A stretch of 10,900 bases of DNA from an uncultured Mollicutes bacterium (lineage in GTDB: Bacteria > Bacillota_I > Bacilli_A > RFN20 > CAG-826), in NCBI GenBank assembly GCA_900549975.1, contig URQK01000052.1, positions 1 to 10,900 of the forward strand, in the 5' to 3' direction. Of the stretch, positions 1 through 6,426 are shown piece by piece. Position 1 is the first letter of the stretch, and each line of letters starts with the position of its first letter. Both the position numbers and the translations under genes were made by a program. Below the pieces are notes generated by a model that had not been told where the DNA came from, ran no database searches, and saw only the letters and a list, made by a program, of their open reading frames with translations.

Positions 1-293
1 AAATTTGTGGCACTAGTGGTACGCAACTCATCATTAAACTCAATTATAATTAATAAAGAAATATTGAATTTTTTTAAAAAAGTACATTCATCTTCTAGAC
101 TCAGAATTTGATTTTTTTGTGATTGATGCTTAAAAGTAATAACTGCAGTTTGGTTATCATTATTACTTAATTGATTTGCTTTTTTTAATAATTCTTGATG
201 ACCAATATGAAAACCATTAAAGTTTCCAATTGCGGCAACAAGTGGTTTGGTATTTCTATGTTCGAATAAATTAATAATTTCATATTTAATCAT
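1..293 (-). CDS. ribF: RibF, bifunctional riboflavin kinase/FMN adenylyltransferase (N-terminal part, cut by window edge)
   Basis: Reading the complement from the ATG at 293-291 gives 97 codons without a stop, running off the left edge. Residues ~21-34 read AIGNFNGFHIGHQELL, the signature of the RibF/FAD synthetase nucleotidyltransferase domain (usual form GxFDGxHxGH), with the HxGH nucleotide-binding motif intact. Further matches to the family are the V-I-T-F strand near residue 51 and the E-F-N-D-E-L segment near residue 85, which corresponds to the F(D/N)xxx following the 'gvD' strand. The full protein (about 300 aa in the family) would phosphorylate riboflavin to FMN and adenylate FMN to FAD in the cytosol; only the adenylyltransferase half is visible here. 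An in-frame stop lies four codons upstream of the ATG, which fixes the start. There is no strong Shine-Dalgarno. One oddity is Asn instead of the usual Asp in the FDG motif. Confidence 0.85.
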   Translation of the reverse strand, partial: MIKYEIINLFEHRNTKPLVAAIGNFNGFHIGHQELLKKANQLSNNDNQTAVITFKHQSQKNQILSLEDECTFLKKFNISLLIIIEFNDELRTTSATN

Positions 294-300
294 AATATAA

Positions 301-323
301 GTTTAAATAAATAAACTTTAAAC
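301..323 (-). repeat. 7-bp hairpin in the ribF leader
   Basis: GTTTAAA (301-307) and TTTAAAC (317-323) form a perfect 7-bp inverted repeat with a 9-nt loop, ending 8 nt upstream of the ribF start codon. In the ribF transcript it would occupy the place where a Shine-Dalgarno would be expected, so it could tune translation. It is all-AT except the terminal pair, so chance is a real alternative. Confidence 0.35.
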
Positions 324-347
324 ACCAACTTTCTTTTAGCGACAAAT

Positions 348-377
348 ATTTTACCATTTATTGACGATAAATTTCAA
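348..377 (-). promoter_or_regulatory. SigA-type promoter for ribF, extended -10
   Basis: On the minus strand, TTGAAA (377-372) is followed after 18 bp by TAAAAT (353-348). TGG directly before the -10 gives the extended TGN motif. Transcription would begin near 341, leaving a leader of about 48 nt. The promoter is divergent from that of the aminopeptidase gene. Confidence 0.6.
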
Positions 378-403
378 TAAACTTGTTTTAAGTTACTTAT
401 CGT
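364..403. repeat. Inverted repeat between the divergent ribF and aminopeptidase promoters
   Basis: ACGATAA (364-370) is mirrored by TTATCGT (397-403). Inside lies a second inverted pair, AACTT (380-384) and AAGTT (390-394). The arms flank the ribF -35 box (372-377) and end 5 bp before the aminopeptidase -35 box (409). A regulator bound here could affect both genes, but no known operator consensus is matched. Confidence 0.35.
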
Positions 404-408
404 TATTA

Positions 409-436
409 TTGAAAATAATAAGGAAATGATTATAAT
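409..436 (+). promoter_or_regulatory. SigA-type promoter for the aminopeptidase gene
   Basis: TTGAAA (409-414) and a perfect TATAAT (431-436) are separated by 16 bp. Transcription would begin around 443. A GAGG ribosome binding site (451-454) follows, 9 nt before the ATG at 464. The next two genes follow within a few bases and have no promoter of their own that I can see, so this promoter probably serves the aminopeptidase and both CHR genes. Confidence 0.7.
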
Positions 437-463
437 AAAGACATAGAAAAGAGGTTTTTATAT

Positions 464-1828
464 ATGTATAAGAAAAATATTTGGCATACTTGTGATGCAA
501 ATAAAAAATCAAAAATAATGAAATTCAATGATAATTACATGGAATTTTTAAGTAATGGAAAAACAGAAAGAGAATGCGTAAAAGAGAGCATTGTTCTTGC
601 TGAAGCACAAGGCTTCAAACCATTAGATGCTTATGAAAAATTAAAAAGTGGCGACAAAGTGTACGTTGTTAATAAAAATAAAAATATTGCTTTATTCATC
701 ATTGGTAAGAAACCTTTGATAGAAGGTTTGCGTATTTTAGGAGCACACATTGACTCTCCACGTATTGATGTTAAACAAAATCCTTTATATGAAAAGGATG
801 GATTTGCTTTACTTGATACTCACTATTATGGTGGTATTAAAAAATATCAATGGGTAACTATTCCACTTGCTTTACATGGCGTTATTTGTAAAAAAGATGG
901 TACAACTGAAGTGGTTAATATTGGTGAAAGTGATAAAGACCCAATATTCGGTATTGGTGATTTATTACCACACTTAGCCGCTGATCAAATCACTAAACCT
1001 GCCACTAAAGTTATTGAAGGTGAAGACTTGGACGTTACAGTTGGTAGCATCCCACTAAAAGAAAAAGATAAATTTAGCGTAAAAGCAAATATCTTAAATA
1101 TTTTAAAGAAAAAATACAATATGGAAGAAGAAGATTTTGTTTCTAGTGAAATTGAAATCGTTCCAGCTGGTAAGGCTCGTAGTTATGGCTTAGATTCAAG
1201 CATGGTTGCTAGCTATGGTCAAGATGATAGAGTTTGTGCTTATACTTCTTTAAAAGCAATTTTGGATGTTGAAAATCCAGAATTTACTTCTTGCTGTATC
1301 TTAGTAGATAAAGAAGAAATTGGTTCAGTTGGTGCAACGGGCGCCCAATCATTATTCTTTGAAAATACTATTGCTCGCTTATTAAATAAAATGGGATCTA
1401 ATAGTTTCTTAGATGTCCGTATGGCTATTGAAAATTCATATATGTTATCTAGTGATGTTTCTGCCGGTGTTGACCCATTATATCCTAGCGTTAATGAAAC
1501 TAAAAACTCTGCTTATTTAGGACAAGGTGTTGTCTTTAATAAATATACTGGGGCTCGTGGTAAGAGTGGATGTAATGATACTAACCCAGAATTTATTGCT
1601 TGGGTAAGAAAAGTATTAGATGAAGAAAATATTCATTATCAAACTGCAGAACTTGGTCGTGTTGATCAAGGTGGCGGCGGAACTATTGCTTATATTTTAG
1701 GAAACTACAATATGCATGTAATGGATGCCGGTGTTGGTGTATTGAATATGCACGCACCAATGGAAATTACATCAAAAGCTGACGTTTACGAAGCTTACTT
1801 AAGTTACATTGCCTTCTTAACTAAATAG
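464..1828 (+). CDS. M18-family metalloaminopeptidase (aspartyl/aminopeptidase I type)
   Basis: This 454-aa protein has the full M18 architecture, a cytosolic zinc aminopeptidase that trims N-terminal residues from peptides. The di-metal ligands can be placed by motif: His95 in A-H-I-D-S-P-R, Asp254/255 in Y-G-Q-D-D-R, Glu284/285 in D-K-E-E-I-G-S, Asp331 in S-S-D-V-S-A-G and His430 in N-M-H-A-P-M-E. The glycine-rich stretch D-Q-G-G-G-G-T (401-407) and the K-Y-T-G-A-R-G block (360-366) are also typical. Length matches bacterial M18 enzymes (about 430-470 aa). GAGG lies 9 nt upstream of the ATG. Substrate preference (acidic versus broad) cannot be read from the sequence. It is followed after 2 nt by CHR transporter genes with no evident functional link, so the pairing is probably just operon packing. 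Confidence 0.92.
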   Translation: MYKKNIWHTCDANKKSKIMKFNDNYMEFLSNGKTERECVKESIVLAEAQGFKPLDAYEKLKSGDKVYVVNKNKNIALFIIGKKPLIEGLRILGAHIDSPRIDVKQNPLYEKDGFALLDTHYYGGIKKYQWVTIPLALHGVICKKDGTTEVVNIGESDKDPIFGIGDLLPHLAADQITKPATKVIEGEDLDVTVGSIPLKEKDKFSVKANILNILKKKYNMEEEDFVSSEIEIVPAGKARSYGLDSSMVASYGQDDRVCAYTSLKAILDVENPEFTSCCILVDKEEIGSVGATGAQSLFFENTIARLLNKMGSNSFLDVRMAIENSYMLSSDVSAGVDPLYPSVNETKNSAYLGQGVVFNKYTGARGKSGCNDTNPEFIAWVRKVLDEENIHYQTAELGRVDQGGGGTIAYILGNYNMHVMDAGVGVLNMHAPMEITSKADVYEAYLSYIAFLTK

Positions 1829-1830
1829 TT

Positions 1831-2430
1831 ATGAATAGAACTCTTAAAAATTATTTAATTTTATTTCTAACATTTATGAAAATTGGTTTATTTACCTTTG
1901 GTGGTGGATATGCCATGGTAGCTTTGTTAGAAGATGAAGTAATAAATAAAAAAGGTTGGATTAAGGAAGAAGAATTAGTTGATATGGTCGCAATAGCTGA
2001 ATCAACACCTGGTCCAATTGCTATTAATATTGCTACATATACAGGTTATAAAGTTTTAGGAGTGTTAGGTGCAATTGTATCGACATTAGGAGTTACAATT
2101 CCATCACTAGCAATAATTTTCGTTATTGCTAGTGTTTTTTCGTCTTTGATGGAATATACGATTATTCAACATGCTTTCATGGGAATTAAATGTGCTGTAG
2201 CAATACTTATTATTGCTGCAGGAATTAAACTGCTAAAAAAGATGAATAAAGATGTTGTTAGTATTATTATTTTTTCGCTTACTTTTATAGCTATGCTTCT
2301 TATTGATATTTTTAGTATCAATTTCTCTTCAATATATTTAATTCTTATTGGTGGATTAATCGGATTAGTTACTTTTATTATTCAAAAATCTAAACGAAAC
2401 GAGGATAAAAATAATGGAAGTACTAATTAA
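1831..2430 (+). CDS. Short-chain CHR-family (chromate transporter-like) membrane protein, first of a pair
   Basis: This 199-aa protein is a single CHR domain, half the size of classical ChrA. It has the signature F-T-F-G-G-G-Y-A-M (21-29), an acidic D-E-V followed by K-G-W (35-43), and E-S-T-P-G-P-I-A-I-N (57-66), followed by hydrophobic segments near 75-107, 116-135, 141-162 and 166-185. Half-size CHR proteins usually occur as tandem pairs that are thought to form an antiparallel heterodimer in the cytoplasmic membrane. Family members export chromate in some bacteria; in anaerobes with no chromate exposure the natural substrate is unknown, so the name should not be read as proof of chromate resistance. 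The ATG is 2 nt after the preceding stop and lacks a clear Shine-Dalgarno, which suggests translational coupling. It overlaps the next gene by 17 nt. Confidence 0.9.
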   Translation: MNRTLKNYLILFLTFMKIGLFTFGGGYAMVALLEDEVINKKGWIKEEELVDMVAIAESTPGPIAINIATYTGYKVLGVLGAIVSTLGVTIPSLAIIFVIASVFSSLMEYTIIQHAFMGIKCAVAILIIAAGIKLLKKMNKDVVSIIIFSLTFIAMLLIDIFSINFSSIYLILIGGLIGLVTFIIQKSKRNEDKNNGSTN

Positions 2431-3001
2431 ATTATTTTTTGCTTTTTTTAAAATAGGCTTATTCACTTTTGGCGGTGGCTACGCCATGATTCCTCTTATT
2501 CAAGAAGAAGTCACTAAAAATGGCTGGCTAACTGCCGAAGAAGTCATTGACATTGTTGGTATTGCAGAATCTACCCCAGGACCAATTGCAGTTAATTTAG
2601 CTACATTTGTTGGTACTTCACAAATGGGGTTTTTAGGTGCACTTGTAGCTACATTAGGTGTGATATTGCCATCATTTATTATCATTTTATTAATTGCGAT
2701 TATATTTAAAAAGATAATGGATAATAAATATGTTAAATCTATTTTAAAAGGAATAAATCCTGTTATTATCGGTCTAATCCTAGCGACTGGTTTATTCACA
2801 TTATTTAAAATTTTAGTTCCTAATTTTGTGATTAATGAAAATTTTGCATTTAATTTTGATGATTTTATTAGACCGTTAATTATTTGCCTTGTTCTAGTGC
2901 TTATAATGTTTTTGTATAAGAAGATAAGGAAAAAGACAATATCGGCAATTATGTTGCTTATTATTTCTATTTGCTTGGGAATAGTTGTTTACGCTATTTA
3001 A
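2414..3001 (+). CDS. Short-chain CHR-family (chromate transporter-like) membrane protein, second of a pair
   Basis: This 195-aa partner of the preceding gene has the same motifs: F-T-F-G-G-G-Y-A-M (17-25), E-E-V and N-G-W (31-38), and E-S-T-P-G-P-I-A-V-N (52-61). Hydrophobic segments lie around 72-98, 113-137, 153-167 and 177-195. The start is supported by GAGG at 2401-2404, 9 nt before the ATG, located inside the end of the first gene. The two reading frames overlap by 17 nt, a strong sign of coupled, roughly equimolar synthesis, consistent with a two-subunit transporter. The 3' end contains the promoter for the downstream glycosyltransferase, so no terminator separates the two units. Substrate is unknown, as for the first subunit. 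Confidence 0.9.
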   Translation: MEVLIKLFFAFFKIGLFTFGGGYAMIPLIQEEVTKNGWLTAEEVIDIVGIAESTPGPIAVNLATFVGTSQMGFLGALVATLGVILPSFIIILLIAIIFKKIMDNKYVKSILKGINPVIIGLILATGLFTLFKILVPNFVINENFAFNFDDFIRPLIICLVLVLIMFLYKKIRKKTISAIMLLIISICLGIVVYAI

Positions 3002-3014
3002 AATTTGCTATAAT
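2985..3014 (+). promoter_or_regulatory. Extended -10 promoter for the glycosyltransferase-acyltransferase pair
   Basis: TTGTTT (2985-2990), 18 bp, then TATAAT (3009-3014) preceded by TGC, giving an extended -10. The -35 lies within the final codons of the CHR gene. Transcription would begin near 3021, about 26 nt before the preferred ATG at 3047. Confidence 0.6.
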
Positions 3015-3046
3015 AAACGAAATACAAAAGAAAGTTGGATTTTCAA

Positions 3047-4225
3047 ATGAACAAACCCCGCGTATTATTAACATATATAGAATCTGGAATGGGACATATT
3101 ATGTCAATGAAGGCCATTGCGGATAGTTTAAAAGCAAAATATAGTGACAAATTAGATATCATTGAATCACATATTATGGATGAAGGTAGTAAGGCTACCG
3201 CTGATTTTGAAAAGTTCTTGTCCGGCTGTACAAAAAAAACTAATAAGGATAAAGCATTTGGTATTGGCATATTTTGGTTTTTGGATTTAATGGGCAAACA
3301 AACATTTATGCGTTTTACACACCGTACGATTTTTAAAAAATATACTGATGCTACAATTGATGCAATGCGCGCACATAATCCAGATGTTATTATTTCTACG
3401 CATTATTTCATTACTTTTGCCGCTCTAGAATTAAAGAAACGTTATATGCCCAATTTAACTGTTATTACTTATAACCCAGATAATAATGTCCACGTATGGT
3501 GGGATAATCGTAGTGACATATTTATTAACAATAATGATGCAGCTTGTAATGAATCAATTAAAAAGAGAAGATTTAAATATGAACAGTTACGTCGTGTGTT
3601 TTTCACTGCTCGTAATGAAGTAGTTAATGCTACGGGAACAAAAGAAGAATATCGTAAAAAATACAATTTACCACTCGATAAATTTACAGTTATTATTGCA
3701 GATGGTGCTTATGCTCAGGGTAAAGCAAAACGAGCTTGCAATAATTTGATTAAAAACATTAAATTTCCAATTACTATTTTAATGCTTGCTGGTAAAAATG
3801 AAAAAGTGTACCAATATTTTGATAAAAAGAAAAGCAAAGTACCTGCTAATATAACTTTAGTGCCTTTACGTTTTACTCCACTTGCTTATGAATATTATGG
3901 CGCTAGTGATGTGTTTATTACTAAATCTGGACCTAATGCAGTGCTTGATTCGTTATATATGGGAACTCCAGTTGTCGTAGATTATTATGCACATAACATT
4001 GAAAAAGCGTCAGCAAAATTATTTTGCGAAGACTTAAACTGTGGTGTGACTTGTTATAATGTTTCTCATATGTATCGCACAATAACTTATTTATATGAAA
4101 ATCCAAATTATTTAAAAGCACTTAAACAAAATATTAAGAAAAATGTTAACCGTGAAAAAAACGGATCTATGCAAATCGCCGATATTATATTTAGTGAACT
4201 AAAAGATAAAGGATTAATAGCGTAA
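3047..4225 (+). CDS. GT28/MGDG-synthase-like glycosyltransferase (UgtP-type glycolipid synthase candidate)
   Basis: This protein of about 392 aa resembles the MGDG synthase/UgtP group, which transfers galactose or glucose from a UDP-sugar to diacylglycerol at the inner face of the membrane. Near the N-terminus, S-G-M-G-H (residues 13-17 from this ATG) corresponds to the GxGH loop of the MGDG-synthase N domain. The middle has T-H-Y-F-I-T after D-V-I-I-S, and Y-N-P-D near 142. The C-terminal donor-binding half includes D-V-F-I-T-K-S-G-P-N-A-V-L-D-S-L (about 288-303), matching the usual ITKpGg...EaL block. A TTG at 3035 is in frame, but the purine run AAAGAAAG abuts it, whereas the ATG at 3047 starts right at the Rossmann strand, so I prefer the ATG. 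The gene overlaps the plsC-like gene by one base (TAATG). Sugar, acceptor and processivity are not readable. Confidence 0.82.
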   Translation: MNKPRVLLTYIESGMGHIMSMKAIADSLKAKYSDKLDIIESHIMDEGSKATADFEKFLSGCTKKTNKDKAFGIGIFWFLDLMGKQTFMRFTHRTIFKKYTDATIDAMRAHNPDVIISTHYFITFAALELKKRYMPNLTVITYNPDNNVHVWWDNRSDIFINNNDAACNESIKKRRFKYEQLRRVFFTARNEVVNATGTKEEYRKKYNLPLDKFTVIIADGAYAQGKAKRACNNLIKNIKFPITILMLAGKNEKVYQYFDKKKSKVPANITLVPLRFTPLAYEYYGASDVFITKSGPNAVLDSLYMGTPVVVDYYAHNIEKASAKLFCEDLNCGVTCYNVSHMYRTITYLYENPNYLKALKQNIKKNVNREKNGSMQIADIIFSELKDKGLIA

Positions 4226-5016
4226 TGAAAAATAAAATATATTATTATCATGAAGATATGCAAGATGACTTTGGTACAATTGCCCATAATTCTAAACCAT
4301 TAAAAGATAATTTTAAATATATTCATCGAAATATATTTTATCGTTTTTTTAGTTTTATTGTTTATTATATTATCGCTTTTCCAATATTGTGGATAGTTAG
4401 TAAAATTGTTTTAGGCGTTAAAGTCAAAAATAAAAAGTATTTACGCAAAGAATTAAATAAAAAAGAAGGAGTATTCTTTTATTCTAATCACTGTCATTAT
4501 TATGATGCTTTTTTATCGCATATATTTGCAGGCTTTCCGCGTCGCACATATGTTTTATCACATGCTGATCCTGTAAATATTCCTATTATAGGAACTTTAG
4601 TAATGATGTTAGGATGTTTACCTTTACCTAATAACATGACTAATATTCGTAGTTTTAATAAAGCAATGAAAGAATTAGTAAATAAAGGAGCTATGATTTC
4701 TATTTATCCTGAAGGTACATTATGGCCTTATTATACTGGTTTAAGAAAATTTGAAAAAACATCTTTTAAATATGCTGCAATGCATAATAAACCAATTGTT
4801 GTTTGTGCAGAAACTTTTAGAAAACCTTTATTTAGATGGATGAAGCCAAGAATGAACCTTACTTTTTCACATGTAATACGTCCTAAAGAAGGATTAAGTG
4901 TTAATGAAAATGCTGATTATTTTTATGAAGAAGCAATGAAATTTTGGAATAAAGAAGTTATTAATGAAAATAATTATAAAAGTCATGTATATTTACCGAT
5001 AAAAGAAGAAAAATAA
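4225..5016 (+). CDS. PlsC-like 1-acylglycerol-3-phosphate O-acyltransferase family protein
   Basis: This 263-aa protein has an N-terminal hydrophobic segment (about 41-64) that would anchor it in the membrane, followed by an acyltransferase domain. The catalytic HX4D motif is N-H-C-H-Y-Y-D (His89, Asp94). The acyl-acceptor-binding EGT motif is at Y-P-E-G-T (Glu163-Thr165), and K-P-I-V-V (189-193) fits block IV. Enzymes of this family transfer an acyl chain to lysophosphatidate in phosphatidic acid synthesis or to related lysolipids. The ATG overlaps the glycosyltransferase stop (TAATG), so the two are translationally coupled and probably act in the same membrane-lipid pathway. The pairing leaves open a dedicated role in acylating a glycolipid rather than housekeeping PlsC. 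There is no terminator after it; the PerR-operon promoter follows at once. Confidence 0.87.
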   Translation: MKNKIYYYHEDMQDDFGTIAHNSKPLKDNFKYIHRNIFYRFFSFIVYYIIAFPILWIVSKIVLGVKVKNKKYLRKELNKKEGVFFYSNHCHYYDAFLSHIFAGFPRRTYVLSHADPVNIPIIGTLVMMLGCLPLPNNMTNIRSFNKAMKELVNKGAMISIYPEGTLWPYYTGLRKFEKTSFKYAAMHNKPIVVCAETFRKPLFRWMKPRMNLTFSHVIRPKEGLSVNENADYFYEEAMKFWNKEVINENNYKSHVYLPIKEEK

Positions 5017-5025
5017 AAAAGGGTA

Positions 5026-5053
5026 TTGCAAACATTTTTTAATTTGTTATAAT
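5026..5053 (+). promoter_or_regulatory. Promoter of the perR-rubrerythrin-superoxide reductase operon
   Basis: TTGCAA (5026-5031) and a perfect TATAAT (5048-5053) are separated by 16 bp, with TGT directly before the -10 (extended -10). Transcription would start near 5060, placing the palindromic operator just downstream of the start. Confidence 0.75.
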
Positions 5054-5063
5054 AAAAATAGAA

Positions 5064-5082
5064 TTTTAGAATGATTCTAAAA
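5064..5082. promoter_or_regulatory. PerR-box-like operator, perfect 9-1-9 palindrome
   Basis: TTTTAGAATGATTCTAAAA is a perfect inverted repeat around G5073. Its core TTAGAATGATTCTAA has the 7-1-7 layout of the B. subtilis Per box (TTATAATnATTATAA), differing only in one symmetric base per arm (G/C for T/A). Lying between the start of transcription and the ribosome binding site of a perR gene, it would let PerR block its own operon until peroxide oxidises the sensor. Recognition by this PerR is inferred. Confidence 0.75.
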
Positions 5083-5093
5083 AAGGAGATTAT

Positions 5094-5465
5094 ATGACGA
5101 AGCAAAGGCGATTAATTCTTGATATAGTTCAAAACAATATGGCTCATATGACAGCAAAAGAAATTTATGATATTGCCCAAAAGATGATGCCAGGAATCAC
5201 TTTTGCCACTATTTACAATAATCTTAATTCTTTAGTAGATGAAGGTAAAATTCTAAGAGTTAAAATTGTAGATCAACCAGATCACTTTGATCATACGTTA
5301 ACTCCGCATCATCATAAAGTATGTGATTTGTGTGGCTTAGTAGATGATATTGACTTACCTGACTACTTAGATGATATTAAAAGTCATAGTGATGTTGATG
5401 TCTTATATTATGACCTAGCAATTCACTATATTTGTGATAATTGCAAACAAAAGAAAGGAAATTAA
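5094..5465 (+). CDS. perR: PerR-type peroxide-sensing repressor (Fur family), short N-terminus
   Basis: This 123-aa Fur-family regulator has a winged helix (about 1-60, with T-F-A-T-I-Y-N-N-L as recognition helix, 36-44) and a metal-binding dimerisation domain. Aligned by eye with B. subtilis PerR, all five regulatory-metal ligands are kept: His18, Asp66, His72, His74 and Asp85 for His37, Asp85, His91, His93 and Asp104. The four structural-zinc cysteines are Cys77/Cys80 and Cys114/Cys117. With Fe(II) bound, PerR represses; peroxide oxidises the His equivalent to 37 or 91 and releases DNA. The presence of both Asp ligands favours PerR over Fur or Zur. The protein lacks about 19 N-terminal residues of B. 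subtilis PerR. The start is firm: AAAGGAG lies 5 nt before the ATG, and an in-frame TAG lies just upstream with no other start. Rubrerythrin begins 2 nt after the stop. Confidence 0.9.
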   Translation: MTKQRRLILDIVQNNMAHMTAKEIYDIAQKMMPGITFATIYNNLNSLVDEGKILRVKIVDQPDHFDHTLTPHHHKVCDLCGLVDDIDLPDYLDDIKSHSDVDVLYYDLAIHYICDNCKQKKGN

Positions 5466-5467
5466 AT

Positions 5468-6001
5468 ATGGAACTAAAAGGATCAAAAACAGAAAAAAAT
5501 TTACAAGCAGCTTTTGCCGGAGAATCACAAGCAAGAAATAAGTACACTTATTTTGCTAGTGTTGCAAGAAAAGAGGGTTATGAACAAATCGCTGCTATTT
5601 TTGAAGAAACCGCTAATAACGAAAAAGAGCACGCCAAAATGTGGTTTAAAGAATTAGGTGGAATCGGAAATACTGCTGAAAACTTAAAGGCTGCTGCTAG
5701 TGGAGAAAACTATGAGTGGACCGATATGTATGAAGAGTTCGCTAAAGTTGCGGAAGAAGAAGGATTCAAAGCAATAGCAATGAAATTTAGAGCAGTTGGT
5801 AAAATTGAAAAAGCTCATGAAGAAAGATATTTAAAACTTTTAAATAATGTTGAGATGAAAGCAGTATTTGAAAAATCTGAAGAAACAATGTGGGAATGCC
5901 GTAACTGTGGCCACTTAGTTATTGGAAAGAAAGCACCTCTTGTTTGCCCAGTATGTGGACATCCTCAATCATATTTTGAAGTTAGAAAAGAAAATTATTA
6001 A
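5468..6001 (+). CDS. rbr: Rubrerythrin (NADH-linked peroxidase, diiron plus rubredoxin-type iron)
   Basis: This 177-aa protein has an N-terminal ferritin-like four-helix diiron domain (about 1-135) and a C-terminal rubredoxin-type domain. Likely diiron ligands are Glu19 (A-G-E-S-Q-A-R), Glu52 and His55 (N-E-K-E-H), a Glu near 96-98, and Glu114 and His117 (K-I-E-K-A-H). The C-terminal Fe(Cys)4 site is Cys144/Cys147 and Cys160/Cys163 (C-R-N-C-G-H and C-P-V-C-G-H). Rubrerythrins reduce hydrogen peroxide to water in the cytosol of anaerobes, electrons passing through the rubredoxin iron. AAAGGAA lies 7 nt before the ATG at 5468; starting further upstream would place the start inside perR with no ribosome binding site. 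The gene lies between perR and superoxide reductase, the classic anaerobic oxygen-defence arrangement, and should be derepressed by peroxide. Confidence 0.95.
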   Translation: MELKGSKTEKNLQAAFAGESQARNKYTYFASVARKEGYEQIAAIFEETANNEKEHAKMWFKELGGIGNTAENLKAAASGENYEWTDMYEEFAKVAEEEGFKAIAMKFRAVGKIEKAHEERYLKLLNNVEMKAVFEKSEETMWECRNCGHLVIGKKAPLVCPVCGHPQSYFEVRKENY

Positions 6002-6002
6002 T

Positions 6003-6368
6003 ATGAAGTTCTTTGAATGTAAAAAATGTGGCAAAGTTTTAGCAGTTGCAAATGATGAAATCGATTTAACTAATGTTGAAGGATTTGTTGAAATTAAACC
6101 TAATACAACAGAAGCCGCTAAAGAAAAACATATTCCAGTTGTAACAAGAATTGGTAACCTTGTACGCGTTAGTGTTGGTGAAGTAACTCATCCAATGCTT
6201 GATAATCATTATATTGGTTGGGTTATCTTGCAAACTAAATTTGGAAATCAACGCCGTGAATTACATCCTGGTGAAGAGCCAGTCGTGGAATTTGCTCTTG
6301 TTGATGGTGATGAAGTTATTAACGCAATTAGCTATTGCAATTTACATGGTCTTTGGGCTATTAAGTAA
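6003..6368 (+). CDS. Superoxide reductase (desulfoferrodoxin family) with incomplete N-terminal desulforedoxin site
   Basis: This 121-aa protein reduces superoxide to hydrogen peroxide without producing oxygen, feeding the rubrerythrin encoded just upstream. The catalytic iron site (centre II, Fe(His)4Cys) is complete: His43 in E-K-H-I-P-V-V with the catalytic Lys42, His63 in T-H-P-M, His69 in N-H-Y, and Cys112 and His115 in Y-C-N-L-H-G. The N-terminal desulforedoxin domain keeps only Cys6 and Cys9 (C-K-K-C-G). The Cys-Cys pair expected near residues 25-30 is absent, so the rubredoxin-like centre I cannot form as in class I desulfoferrodoxin. Functionally it should behave like the one-iron (class II/III) enzymes. 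The ATG at 6003 is 1 nt after the rubrerythrin stop, with no good Shine-Dalgarno, so translation is probably coupled. It is followed by an intrinsic terminator. Confidence 0.92.
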   Translation: MKFFECKKCGKVLAVANDEIDLTNVEGFVEIKPNTTEAAKEKHIPVVTRIGNLVRVSVGEVTHPMLDNHYIGWVILQTKFGNQRRELHPGEEPVVEFALVDGDEVINAISYCNLHGLWAIK

Positions 6369-6380
6369 TTAGTTTAAATT

Positions 6381-6411
6381 AATCTCTGGTGAAAAATCAG
6401 AGATTTTTTCT
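6381..6411 (+). terminator. Intrinsic terminator of the perR operon
   Basis: AATCTCTGG (6381-6389) pairs with TCAGAGATT (6397-6405), with one G-U pair at the loop end, a loop of about 7 nt and a run of T residues (6404-6409). It begins 12 nt after the superoxide reductase stop. Its sequence is nearly the same as the terminator at 8120-8150. Confidence 0.85.
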
Positions 6412-6426
6412 TTGTAAAACCATATT

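Noticed and set aside
2500..2799. 99-codon open frame on the minus strand
   Set aside because: It is antisense to the conserved CHR domain, without a ribosome binding site or recognisable protein. The same applies to the other antisense frames within genes (for example 3043-3297, 7687-7944 and 9131-9355).
3035..3046. TTG start four codons upstream of the glycosyltransferase ATG
   Set aside because: The purine-rich AAAGAAAG abuts the TTG with no spacing, and the family's first strand begins right after the ATG at 3047. The ATG is the better start.
5441..5467. Longer rubrerythrin starting inside perR
   Set aside because: No ribosome binding site precedes that ATG, while AAAGGAA sits 7 nt before the ATG at 5468 and rubrerythrins begin at this residue.
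5922..6002. Longer superoxide reductase starting inside rubrerythrin
   Set aside because: The extra 27 residues are the rubrerythrin rubredoxin region read out of frame; the family begins at the M-K-F-F-E-C start at 6003.
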